Shown piece after piece: positions 1 to 7,095 of a DNA stretch of 8,337 bases. Where the stretch lies: contig JAGDAE010000142.1 of assembly GCA_017959645.1 (NCBI GenBank), forward strand, positions 1-8,337, written 5' to 3'. The notes beneath the pieces were generated by a model. The model was given only the letters and a program-made list of their open reading frames with translations. It searched no databases and was not told where the DNA came from. The stretch's first letter is position 1; the number at the start of each line of letters is the position of its first letter. Source of the DNA: Kiritimatiellia bacterium. Lineage in GTDB: Bacteria > Verrucomicrobiota > Kiritimatiellia > RFP12 > UBA1067. The position numbers and the translations under genes were made by a program.

Positions 1-385
1 GAAACGCCTCGGCGTCTTCCTTGAGCTTGCGCAGGACCATCGCCGAAATCTCCTGGGCGGTGTAGACCTTGCCGTTCACCTTGACGGCCGCGTCGCCGTT
101 GGGAGCCGCGCAGACCTCGTAGGGAACCATGTTGATCTCGTCGGTCATCTCCTCGAAACGGCGGCCGATGAACCGCTTTATCGAATAGATCGTAGACTTG
201 GGATTGGTGACCGCCTGACGCTTGGCCGCCTGGCCGACGAGAATCTCGCCGGTCTTCGTGAACGCGACAATCGACGGAGTCGTGCGGGCGCCCTCCTTGT
301 TGGGAATGACCGTAGCTTCGCCGCCCTCCATGACCGCCATGCAGCTGTTGGTCGTTCCAAGATCGATACCGAGTACTTTTGCCAT
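1..385 (-). CDS. dnaK: Molecular chaperone DnaK (Hsp70), N-terminal part, cut by window edge
   Basis: Only the first 128 codons are present; the gene runs off the left edge. DnaK is the cytoplasmic ATP-dependent Hsp70 chaperone that binds exposed hydrophobic peptides and cycles with DnaJ and GrpE. The start of the nucleotide-binding domain is plain: the phosphate-1 motif GIDLGTTNSC at residues 6-15, the PNKEGARTTPS segment at 28-38, and the IKRFIGRRF segment at 69-77, all typical of DnaK. The ATG at 385 is supported by a purine-rich Shine-Dalgarno (AAGGAAG, 394-400) eight bases upstream. It lies downstream of the beta-helix gene in the same direction, but 172 bp separate the two and that gap has promoter-like signals, so it is probably transcribed on its own. 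No CIRCE operator (TTAGCACTC-N9-GAGTGCTAA) is visible in the gap, so HrcA control is not supported here. Neither grpE nor dnaJ lies in the window. Confidence 0.98.
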   Translation of the reverse strand, partial: MAKVLGIDLGTTNSCMAVMEGGEATVIPNKEGARTTPSIVAFTKTGEILVGQAAKRQAVTNPKSTIYSIKRFIGRRFEEMTDEINMVPYEVCAAPNGDAAVKVNGKVYTAQEISAMVLRKLKEDAEAF

Positions 386-430
386 TTCTTTATCTTCCTT
401 TGCCGACGCCTTACGGGGGCGCCAATGCAG

Positions 431-451
431 AATATAGCACAAACCGTGCCA
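431..451 (-). promoter_or_regulatory. Candidate dnaK promoter (extended -10, overlapping a sigma54-like -24/-12 match)
   Basis: Reading on the minus strand, a good -10 (TATATT, 431-436) is preceded directly by TGC (437-439), giving an extended -10 element. The -35 is weak (TTCGGC at 18 bp spacing). The same stretch holds TGGCACGGTTTGTGCT (436-451), which matches the sigma54 consensus TGGCAC-N5-TTGCW at all but one fixed position, including GG and GC at the right separation. Part of that match comes from a short inverted repeat, GCAC/GTGC. It lies about 45-65 bases upstream of the dnaK start. Which sigma factor uses it cannot be settled from sequence. Confidence 0.5.
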
Positions 452-557
452 ATAGCCGAAAACGATGCTGTTTGCGCCGAAATTGTGCCACGGACCGCGC
501 CACCATGGACATTTTGGCGCACATCAGTGACACGCCCGGCTCGCGAGGCGGACAAGA

Positions 558-2513
558 CTATTCGAAATGGCGGTTGCCTTCGAAATACTGCATTGCGACG
601 TTTTCGCGGAGTTTGCGCAGCTCGGGGTAGCGTTCGAGATAAAGTCCAGACGATTCGAGATTGCGCGAACGCGCCTTGGTCTCCGGGGAGTCTACCGACT
701 CGATCCATCTGCGCTCTCCCCAGTTCTGGACGCTGATCATCCGGTCGCCGCCGATGAAAACGTTGCCGACGACGGCGTTGTAGTGTCCGGCGTGTATCTG
801 CACTCCGCCGAAATTCTTCTCGCAGCAGCGGTCGAAGACGTTGGATATCACCGCCATGCCGGAGATCATGTCGTCGAAACGAATCCCCGCCCTGCCGCAG
901 TTGCAGGTTCCCTTTCCGCCGATGCCGCGGAAGACGTTGCGGAAATACACGCAGTTTCTGAAACTCGGGTCGCCCCACGTGTCCACGCAACCCTGGTCGT
1001 CGCTTTCGTTGACGCAGTTCTCGAACAGGCAGTCGCGCACGACGATGTCGTTGCCCTCGACCCTCATTCCGCTCGACGGAATATCCCTGAACACGCAATT
1101 GCGCACGACATTCCCGCAGCCGCGGATGTAGATCCCGGGACTGTAGCAACGCTTCACTCTGCCGGTGCGTTCGAAGCGGCAGCGTTCGATGATCGTCCGC
1201 CCGGACTCGAGCGTATCGCGATCGCCGCATCCCTCGGCAAAAACCGCGGTCTGGCCGATATCCTCGAACACGCAGTCCCTTATCGTGACTCCGCGGCAGT
1301 TGCGCAGTATTATCCCGTCCCTCCCGAGCCGGCGGAAAGCGCAATTCTCGATCGTGACATCCTCGCTGTCCGCGAACTCGATTCCGGCGCCGAGCGAATC
1401 GTGGAATTCGGTGTTCCGTATCGTCATTCCCTTCACTCCCGAGAACCACTTCAGCTGGGCGCGGCGCTTTGGGATCGACGTTGCGTCGGCCGTGCCCTCC
1501 TTGGCCATGAGCGCAGCTCTGCCGGTCTTGCCGAAGCCGTACATGTGCGTCGCGAGCGGACGGTAGCCGCCGTCCGGCGTCGCTTCGACCGGCAGAATCT
1601 GGTCCATCCAGTAGTATTGCCAGTATCCGTGGGCGAAAAGCCGCGTGCCGGCCGGAAACTCCGGCGCACCGGGGTCGGAGAAGCGGAAAACCCCATCCTC
1701 CATCGAGATGTCGGCATAGATTCCGTCGTCGGCGGGCCAGCGGCGGCGGACGAGCGAACCGCCCGCGAACATCATCAGTTGCACGATGTCGTCGCCGTCG
1801 TAGTCGCCCGCGAATCCGTCCACGCTCTCGCGTTCTTCCGGATACGCTGGCGCTTCCGCCCGCCCCTCGGTGCCTTCGAGCATCTTGAGCGCCCGCGTGT
1901 AGACCTGCACGAACAGCGGATCCGGCTCGGCGGCGGGATTGGATCGGCACAACCCGTCTGCGGCGAAGCGTGCGGCGATTTGTCCGCCGTCGAGAGGAGA
2001 CGCCGAATACTCTATTTCCGCGATTTCGAGTTTCGCCGCGCCGAGTCCGTATCCGGCCGCGCCGGCGATCAGCGTCTCGCCGGGATTTATCGACGGCGCG
2101 CCTACGCCATGCTTCGCGCCGCAGAATTCGCCGTCGAGATACAGCTTCATCGCCCCTTTGCCGTCCGCCTCCTCCAGCCAGGTCGCGGCCAGACGGTGCC
2201 ATGTTCCGCGCGGCACCGGAACGCCTCCGTCGAGCGAAGTGGCCTCGCCCGCGCCTTCGGGTACGCCGATCTGGAAAAGCAGATGTTCGTCGGGGCCGTG
2301 GAGATAGATTCTCCAGCCGTCAAAATATCCCGAACGGTAGCACGCGAGAAGTCCGGTCGGCCATCGGCCGTCCGGCTCGAAATATCCATCGTGGCGGAAA
2401 GTCGCCTCGAAGGTGAACCCGCCCTCCGACGGAATTGCAGCAGTCTCCGCCTTTTGCGGTTCGGCAAGCGACGAAAGAACCGACGACAGGATGATTGCAG
2501 CGACCATGGTCAT
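558..2513 (-). CDS. Secreted LamG-like plus right-handed parallel beta-helix protein
   Basis: The product is 651 aa. Residues 1-18 form a signal peptide (hydrophobic AAIILSSVLSSLA, likely cleavage after Ala18). Residues about 31-170 look like a concanavalin/LamG-type jelly roll, with GTWHRLAATW at 103-112 and KLYLDGEFCG at 123-132. A linker domain follows (about 195-355). Residues about 362-600 form a right-handed parallel beta-helix, seen as repeating coils ending in x-[NDR]-C-x-F (NCAF 390, DCVF 413, RCRF 444, NCVF 472, DCLF 494, then SNVF 557 and GNVF 583), many with G-I/V-x-I/V strands. This fold is typical of pectate lyases, polysaccharide lyases and related glycosidases, and the product probably acts on or binds glycans outside the cytoplasm. 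The exact activity and substrate are not recognised. The start ATG at 2513 overlaps the stop of the upstream hydrolase as ATGA, which indicates translational coupling. A second in-frame ATG lies at 2507. It is the last gene of the overlapping run; dnaK follows after a gap. Confidence 0.88.
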   Translation of the reverse strand: MTMVAAIILSSVLSSLAEPQKAETAAIPSEGGFTFEATFRHDGYFEPDGRWPTGLLACYRSGYFDGWRIYLHGPDEHLLFQIGVPEGAGEATSLDGGVPVPRGTWHRLAATWLEEADGKGAMKLYLDGEFCGAKHGVGAPSINPGETLIAGAAGYGLGAAKLEIAEIEYSASPLDGGQIAARFAADGLCRSNPAAEPDPLFVQVYTRALKMLEGTEGRAEAPAYPEERESVDGFAGDYDGDDIVQLMMFAGGSLVRRRWPADDGIYADISMEDGVFRFSDPGAPEFPAGTRLFAHGYWQYYWMDQILPVEATPDGGYRPLATHMYGFGKTGRAALMAKEGTADATSIPKRRAQLKWFSGVKGMTIRNTEFHDSLGAGIEFADSEDVTIENCAFRRLGRDGIILRNCRGVTIRDCVFEDIGQTAVFAEGCGDRDTLESGRTIIERCRFERTGRVKRCYSPGIYIRGCGNVVRNCVFRDIPSSGMRVEGNDIVVRDCLFENCVNESDDQGCVDTWGDPSFRNCVYFRNVFRGIGGKGTCNCGRAGIRFDDMISGMAVISNVFDRCCEKNFGGVQIHAGHYNAVVGNVFIGGDRMISVQNWGERRWIESVDSPETKARSRNLESSGLYLERYPELRKLRENVAMQYFEGNRHFE

Positions 2514-3115
2514 GCATCCGCGCGCATGAAGACGTTCGTGGCCTTCTCGCGGCCGATCGTCGTGAAAGGTCCGTGCCCGGGAATCACTTCGGTGTCGTCC
2601 GGCAGGGCGGCGAGCTTCGCGAGCGACTCCATGAGGCGCGACATGCTGCCGCCCGGAAAATCGGTGCGGCCGACGGAACCGGCGAATAGCGTGTCGCCCG
2701 AAAGCAGCAGCCGGTCGGCGGCGAGATGCCAGCAGACGCCGCCCGGGGTGTGGCCGGGAGTATCGATGGCCTCGAATCCCTCCAGCTCGTGCGCGTCGCG
2801 CAGGTTCTCCGGCCTCGCGACCAGAGGATACTCCGGCGGCAGCTGGTTGAACGGATGGCCGAACATCGCCATGTCGCCAGCGCCCACATAGACCGGCAGC
2901 CCCGGATACCGCGCCTGCAGCGCCGGAACCGCGCCGATGTGGTCGAAGTGGGCGTGGGTGAGGAGTATCGCTTTCGCCGCGAGCTTCCGCTCTTCGAGCA
3001 GCGCGATTATCCGCTCCGCCTCCGCGCCCGGGTCGACGACATATGCCGAATCTCCGTCGTGGAGAATCGTGCAATTCACCTCGTACGATCCTGTCTGTAT
3101 CGTCAGTTTTTGCAT
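2510..3115 (-). CDS. Metallo-beta-lactamase-fold hydrolase, glyoxalase II-like (YcbL type)
   Basis: The product is 201 aa, the usual size for short single-domain glyoxalase-II-like hydrolases. The full dinuclear metal site is visible: THAHFDH with His54, His56, Asp58 and His59, then His122 in GHTPGG, Asp141 in LLSGDTLF, and His181 in IPGHGP. The GSVGRTDFPGG segment (147-156) is characteristic of the YcbL/GloB-like subgroup. No signal peptide is seen, so it is cytoplasmic. The family hydrolyses thioesters such as S-lactoylglutathione or related acyl-thiols; the substrate here is unknown. The ATG at 3115 is preceded by AAAGGCGG and lies inside the end of the flavoprotein gene (13-bp overlap). 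Its TGA overlaps the ATG of the beta-helix gene. A much longer open frame exists upstream, but it has no homology and is the shadow of the flavoprotein gene. Confidence 0.94.
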   Translation of the reverse strand: MQKLTIQTGSYEVNCTILHDGDSAYVVDPGAEAERIIALLEERKLAAKAILLTHAHFDHIGAVPALQARYPGLPVYVGAGDMAMFGHPFNQLPPEYPLVARPENLRDAHELEGFEAIDTPGHTPGGVCWHLAADRLLLSGDTLFAGSVGRTDFPGGSMSRLMESLAKLAALPDDTEVIPGHGPFTTIGREKATNVFMRADA

Positions 3116-4158
3116 ATCGACATTACCGCCTTTCTTGCCGTCGCGAATGCGAGCGTCAGATTGTATCCGCCAGTGGGCCCGTCTATGTCCATGACCTCGC
3201 CCGCGAAATAAAGGTGCGGAACCAGCCGCGACTCCATCGTGCCGGGATCTATCTCGTCCGTGGCCACCCCGCCGATCGTCACGATCGCCTCTTTGAGCGG
3301 ACGCGGCTTCGGATTGCGCAGCCGCACGGCATTCTGGCCGAACCGCACCTCCAGCACGAAGTCGCCGAGATTGCGGTGCGCCGCGAAACGCTGGCAATTG
3401 TAGACCGCCGCGCCAGAAACTCCGAAACTCTCGCAATCGACCTCTCCGGCATATTCGAACAGCGTCTCTCCGCCTGGCGAGACGACCTTAGCGCAGCCGT
3501 CCTCGAAACGCCGGCCGGCCAGCGCCACGACCGTGCCGTCTGCCGTCTCCATGCCGATGAGTCCGGCGCGCGGGGCAACGATGCGGTGTCCCAGCCGCCG
3601 CGCGATCTCCTGTCCGTCGCCGACCGATCCGGTCTTCGGATAACTGTACCCGCCGGTCGCGAGAAGGACATTCTCGGCCCAGAGCGTGAAATTCTTCGTC
3701 GCCACGATGAAGCCGTTCTTCTGCGGTCTGATCGCGGTCACGGGGCAGTTGGACATCACCGGGACTTCGCGTTCGCGCATAAGATCGCCGAACGCGTGCA
3801 CGATCGTCGCCGCCTTGCCGTCGGCCGGAAACATCCTTCCGTCGGCCATGCGGCGCAACCGCACGCCGAGCGACCGGAACGCGGACATGATCCTGCGCGG
3901 ACCGAACTCGCGTATCGCCCGGGACGCGAAACCGCCGCACTCGCCGATGTCGGCGATGAACTGTTCGGGCGGTATGTCCTTCGTGAAATTGCAGCGCCCG
4001 TTCGCGGTCATCAGCATTTTGGATCCGAGACGCGCCTTGCGCTCGATCACCACGCACCCGAGCCCCATCCCGGCCGCCGAAACCGCCGCGGCCATCCCCG
4101 CCGCGCCTCCGCCGACGATCGCCAGCTTCGCCGGAGCGTGTTTGAGCGCCACGTTCAT
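3103..4158 (-). CDS. Compact NAD(P)/FAD-dependent oxidoreductase, YhiN/HI0933 (BaiN-like) family
   Basis: The product is a 351-aa flavoprotein. The Rossmann dinucleotide motif GGGAAG is at 16-21, followed by the family signature KMLMTANGRCNFT (47-59), the FAD-contacting LATGGYSYPKTGSVGDG (166-182), GVSGAAV (246-252), TIGGV (294-298) and the strongly diagnostic C-terminal block EIDPGTMESR ... LYFAGEVMDIDGPTGGYN (302-333). Family members are usually near 400 aa. The shortfall sits between residues about 272 and 290, where the helical insert subdomain normally precedes the TIGGV motif, so this is a naturally compact form with all FAD motifs kept, not a truncation. It is a predicted cytoplasmic flavin oxidoreductase; the physiological substrate of most family members is unknown. 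The ATG at 4158 overlaps the upstream gene's stop as ATGA, and its own end overlaps the next gene by 13 bp. Confidence 0.95.
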   Translation of the reverse strand: MNVALKHAPAKLAIVGGGAAGMAAAVSAAGMGLGCVVIERKARLGSKMLMTANGRCNFTKDIPPEQFIADIGECGGFASRAIREFGPRRIMSAFRSLGVRLRRMADGRMFPADGKAATIVHAFGDLMREREVPVMSNCPVTAIRPQKNGFIVATKNFTLWAENVLLATGGYSYPKTGSVGDGQEIARRLGHRIVAPRAGLIGMETADGTVVALAGRRFEDGCAKVVSPGGETLFEYAGEVDCESFGVSGAAVYNCQRFAAHRNLGDFVLEVRFGQNAVRLRNPKPRPLKEAIVTIGGVATDEIDPGTMESRLVPHLYFAGEVMDIDGPTGGYNLTLAFATARKAVMSICKN

Positions 4159-4841
4159 TTCAGCTTTACCGAAAATCCGGGATCGGCGGCAAAATCGAGC
4201 CGGAAGAGCGGATACGCAAAAGCGGCGTTGCCCCCGCTTGACGGCGAATAATCCGTCCAGCGCACGGCGAGCCGATCCCCGGCCGCCATCGCCTGGCCGA
4301 TCGACGTCTCGACCACGGGACCGTAGGCTGGCAGTTCCCCGTCGAGAACGCCGGATATCACGCGCGAAAAGAACGTCGCGTCCTGAAGCAGCTTCCATTC
4401 CGCGCCGGTGCCGGCGATCGATTCGATATCCTTCGCGATTGCGTATTCAAGATAGACGAAATCCGGGCCGGTGTTGCGCGCACGCACCTGCGCGCACCTC
4501 GTGGTCAGCGTGATGTTGGTCGCCTCGACGAAAGTGTCGTTTTCGAAAATGCAGCCGAAACGCCTCGCTTTCCCCGACCCCGAAAGCGTGCCGGCCGCAA
4601 AGAGTCCGTTCGTGTCCCAAAGGTAGAGACCGCCGGCGGTCGCGCTGCCGGAATTCCGCTTCAGGACCGTGACCGCCTCGTCTTCAACATACGACTGCCA
4701 GCCGGGAAGCGGACTTTCGCCGTTTATCCATTCGTAGCTCGCACGGTCCAGCCCGCTCACGTCGAGCGAATAGGAATAGACGCCGTGCGCCGTCTTGCAT
4801 TCGCGCATGCTTATGAACGCCGCTATGACGATGGCTACCAT
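4155..4841 (-). CDS. Hypothetical beta-rich protein, possible extracellular beta-sandwich
   Basis: The product is 228 aa and its family is not firmly recognised. A short hydrophobic start (MVAIVIAAFI) could be a weak export signal, though it lacks the usual positive N-terminus. The rest is rich in aromatic residues and beta-strand patterns. The second half (about 115-216) resembles the sandwich domain found with secreted nucleases and anchor domains in verrucomicrobial proteins. It has a QVRARNTGPDFVYLEYAI segment, then GxxWKLLQDATF, VLDGELPAYGP, and the pattern MAAGDRLAVRWTDYSPSSGG before a final strand ending FRLDF. That similarity is from memory of pattern and is tentative. The gene is locked into the operon: its ATG at 4841 lies inside the end of the glycosidase gene (7-bp overlap) and its TGA overlaps the flavoprotein ATG. 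The context suggests a partner of the exported glycosidase. Confidence 0.8.
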   Translation of the reverse strand: MVAIVIAAFISMRECKTAHGVYSYSLDVSGLDRASYEWINGESPLPGWQSYVEDEAVTVLKRNSGSATAGGLYLWDTNGLFAAGTLSGSGKARRFGCIFENDTFVEATNITLTTRCAQVRARNTGPDFVYLEYAIAKDIESIAGTGAEWKLLQDATFFSRVISGVLDGELPAYGPVVETSIGQAMAAGDRLAVRWTDYSPSSGGNAAFAYPLFRLDFAADPGFSVKLK

Positions 4842-6412
4842 ATGCCTAGTTTCAGATAGGGCACGATCTGCTTCTCGAGCGTGACGTCGAGGTCGAACAG
4901 CGCCACGCCCGCTAGGGAGTTCTTTCTGGCGAGGTTGATCTGGTCGATGACCTGCCGCGCGTCGAGACGCGATTCGTTCGCGGTGACTCCGATTCCTGCG
5001 ATCGTCTTCCGCGCGTGCGTCTTCGGTTTCGAATGCTGGGCGACGAGAGACGAAAACAGCTTCATATCCTCGGTGTAGTCCATCGGCACCGCATAGTCGA
5101 CTATTCCCGAATCGAGCCAGCCGTACCAGTCCTGCCCGACCGCCGCGACGCAGGAAGGATACTTCCCCAGTACCGCCGCCGTCAGCCAGACTGGCTTTTT
5201 GACCCGCCGCCTCGCGTCGGCCACGAACTTCGATATCGTCTCCGCCGCGTCTTTCGGCTTCTCGCTACGCTCGTACCAGCGCACGAAATCGAGATGTATC
5301 CCGTCCACGCGGTATTTGCCGCGTATTTCGTCCAGCGCGCCGAGAATGTATTCCCTCGCGGCCGCGTTCGAAGGGTCGAGATATTCCGTCAGTTTCCCGT
5401 CGCGGTCCTTGAGCCGCCAGCCGCGCTTCCGGAATGTTTCGAGGCGGTCGGGCGTCGAGCGGGTCGCGTTGAAGCAGAGAATCCACGCATGCACCCTGAT
5501 TCCCGTTCCCTTTGCCGCCGCGAGGCATTTCGCGAGCTGGTCTCCCTCGCTTTCGTACGTCTTCGAGCGCGGAAGCACGTCGGACGGATAGTGCGCAAAC
5601 CCGGCGCCGGCGACATTCACGAAAAGGTCGGTTATCCGCGCTTCCTGCAGGAATCTCATCGTCCTTGGCCAGTCCCCCGGATACAGCCCGCATCCGGAAT
5701 GGTCCCATACCGCGTGTATCTCGCCCTTGCGCGGAATTTGCTTCAACGCGTAGTCCCTCAACGATTTTTCCGCCGCCGCCTTCTTCGCGGCCGCCTTCGC
5801 GTGGCTCCACAGTCCCGGATCGACCGACCCGGCTATCGCCGCGAGCAGCTGCGCTTTCAACGCCTCGTCTCCGTCCGCCAGCAACACGTGGGTCATCCAG
5901 TATCCTCCGGCGGTCGCGATCCACGCCGCATCGCCGGTGTCTCTGCCGGCGCGGTCCTTCCACGTCGCGATTATCCGCCCCCTGCCGTTCGCCGTCGTCG
6001 CGCGCTGCAGTACGCTCGAGGTCTGCAGTATCGACTTCGGGCACCCCTCCGGCTGGCTGGCCGTGAAATCCATCCGGCTCCACTTGCCGGGATAGTCGGA
6101 CGCGCGGTAGCCGAGCACCTTGACGCCCATGATCTGCGCCAGCTTCGGCGAAGACGAATAAAAGACGACCATCTTCCCGCCCCTGCGGCTGAAATCCTCG
6201 AGCGTCTTCAGTTCCGCCGCTGTCGGCTTGTCGAAGCCGACGAGAAACGCGAGCTTCTCTTTCTCCAGTCGCGAGGCCATCTCCTTCGGCGTCACCACCT
6301 CGGCGGAGACGTCCTCGCTCTTCAGCCAGCGCTGTACGTGCTTCGAGAGCGAGGTGTAGTACCCCGGTTCGTGCGCGACGATCGTGACGGCCAGCAGGAG
6401 AGAGGCGATCAT
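4835..6412 (-). CDS. Secreted GHL10/DUF187 (YngK-like) glycoside hydrolase
   Basis: The product is 525 aa. A short signal peptide (MIASLLLAVTIVA, cleavage near Ala13) implies export. Residues about 14-200 form an N-terminal alpha/beta domain with features of the ThuA/glutamine-amidotransferase-like fold (LAFLVGFDKPTAAELKTLEDFSRRGGKMV at 54-82). An Ala/Lys-rich helix (about 204-222) links it to a TIM barrel at about 232-515. The barrel has the GHL10 landmarks: AVWDHSGCG (234-242), LFVNVAGAGFAHYPSDVLP (263-281), HAWI (308-311), VDGIHLDFVRWY (369-380, with Asp375 the likely catalytic carboxylate region) and DSGIVDYAVPMDYTED (434-449). Members are predicted glycosidases acting on cell-wall or environmental glycans; the substrate here is unknown. 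The ATG at 6412 overlaps the trmD stop as ATGA, so translation is coupled to a tRNA methyltransferase gene, an odd partnership. Confidence 0.9.
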   Translation of the reverse strand: MIASLLLAVTIVAHEPGYYTSLSKHVQRWLKSEDVSAEVVTPKEMASRLEKEKLAFLVGFDKPTAAELKTLEDFSRRGGKMVVFYSSSPKLAQIMGVKVLGYRASDYPGKWSRMDFTASQPEGCPKSILQTSSVLQRATTANGRGRIIATWKDRAGRDTGDAAWIATAGGYWMTHVLLADGDEALKAQLLAAIAGSVDPGLWSHAKAAAKKAAAEKSLRDYALKQIPRKGEIHAVWDHSGCGLYPGDWPRTMRFLQEARITDLFVNVAGAGFAHYPSDVLPRSKTYESEGDQLAKCLAAAKGTGIRVHAWILCFNATRSTPDRLETFRKRGWRLKDRDGKLTEYLDPSNAAAREYILGALDEIRGKYRVDGIHLDFVRWYERSEKPKDAAETISKFVADARRRVKKPVWLTAAVLGKYPSCVAAVGQDWYGWLDSGIVDYAVPMDYTEDMKLFSSLVAQHSKPKTHARKTIAGIGVTANESRLDARQVIDQINLARKNSLAGVALFDLDVTLEKQIVPYLKLGIW

Positions 6413-7080
6413 TGCTCGAGATCCGGCCTCAGCCGCGCTGTGAGTTTTCTCGCCTCGGCGCGCTTCCACGCCTCTATCTTCGCATGGTCGCCGCCGCGCA
6501 AAACCGCAGGAACCTCCATCCCGCGGAATTCCGGCGGGTGCGTGTATTGCGGCGCCTCGAGAAGCCCGTCGCGCCCGAAACTCTCGTTCCGCACCGCCGC
6601 CGGCCCGCCGCCGAGAACGCCGGGCAGCAGCCGGACTATCGAATCGACCATCGCCGCCGCCGCCAGCTCGCCGCCGGTCATCACGAAATCGCCGATCGAG
6701 AACATGTCCGTCGCCAGCGTCTCTATGCGCGCGTCGAAACCCTCGTAGTGTCCGCACATGAACACGAGCCGCTCCTCGCGGGAAAGCTCCTCGGCCGCTC
6801 GCTGGTCAAACCGCCGGCCGGCGGGAGAGGTCATTATCACCCGCGCGCCGGCGGGCTCCGTCGACTCCACCGCCTCAAACCACGGTGCGCACGTCATCAG
6901 CATCCCGGGCCCGCCGCCGTAGGGCCTGTCGTCGACCTTGCGGTGACGGTCGTGCGCAAAATCGCGCAGATCCAGTATGCGAATGTCGCACGCGCCCTTT
7001 CGGATTGCGCGTGCGACAATGGATTCCCCCAGGAACCCCTCGAACATCTTCGGCTGTACGCTGATGATGTCGATCTTCAT
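6409..7080 (-). CDS. trmD: tRNA (guanine-N1)-methyltransferase TrmD
   Basis: The product is 223 aa, close to the family norm. TrmD makes m1G37 beside the anticodon from S-adenosylmethionine, preventing +1 frameshifting. Seen in order: the N-terminal FAHDRHRKVDDRPYGGGPGM block (41-60), MCGHYEGFD (108-116), the SPOUT trefoil-knot SAM site SIGDFVMTGGELA (128-140), and the DSIVRLLPGVLG segment with Arg150, equivalent to Arg154 of E. coli. Two departures stand out. Where the usual catalytic Asp (Asp169 in E. coli numbering, in a DSF context) sits, this protein has Glu166 (NESF), and the common YTRP reads YTHP (179-182). The rest of the fold is intact, so it is likely functional. The gene starts 15 bp after rplS, and its stop overlaps the next ATG by 4 bp. 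Confidence 0.97.
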   Translation of the reverse strand: MKIDIISVQPKMFEGFLGESIVARAIRKGACDIRILDLRDFAHDRHRKVDDRPYGGGPGMLMTCAPWFEAVESTEPAGARVIMTSPAGRRFDQRAAEELSREERLVFMCGHYEGFDARIETLATDMFSIGDFVMTGGELAAAAMVDSIVRLLPGVLGGGPAAVRNESFGRDGLLEAPQYTHPPEFRGMEVPAVLRGGDHAKIEAWKRAEARKLTARLRPDLEQ

Positions 7081-7095
7081 CCCCCGGAATGTGCT

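Noticed and set aside
497..520. GCGCCA/TGGCGC inverted repeat as terminator after the beta-helix gene
   Set aside because: The stem is only 6 bp with a 12-base loop and no U-run on the minus strand.
386..557. CIRCE heat-shock operator before dnaK
   Set aside because: I looked for paired TTAGCACTC/GAGTGCTAA arms with a nine-base spacer and found none.
567..2891. A 774-codon open frame on the plus strand
   Set aside because: It is antisense to the beta-helix and metallo-hydrolase genes, is rich in Arg, Ala and Val as expected for GC-rich shadows, and has no recognisable domains.
2514..3074. Extension of the beta-helix frame upstream to give 838 codons
   Set aside because: The extra 187 codons are the wrong-frame reading of the metallo-hydrolase; the signal peptide starts at 2513.
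5015..6748. A 577-codon open frame on the plus strand
   Set aside because: Antisense shadow of the GHL10 gene; composition is dominated by Arg and Pro with no motif.
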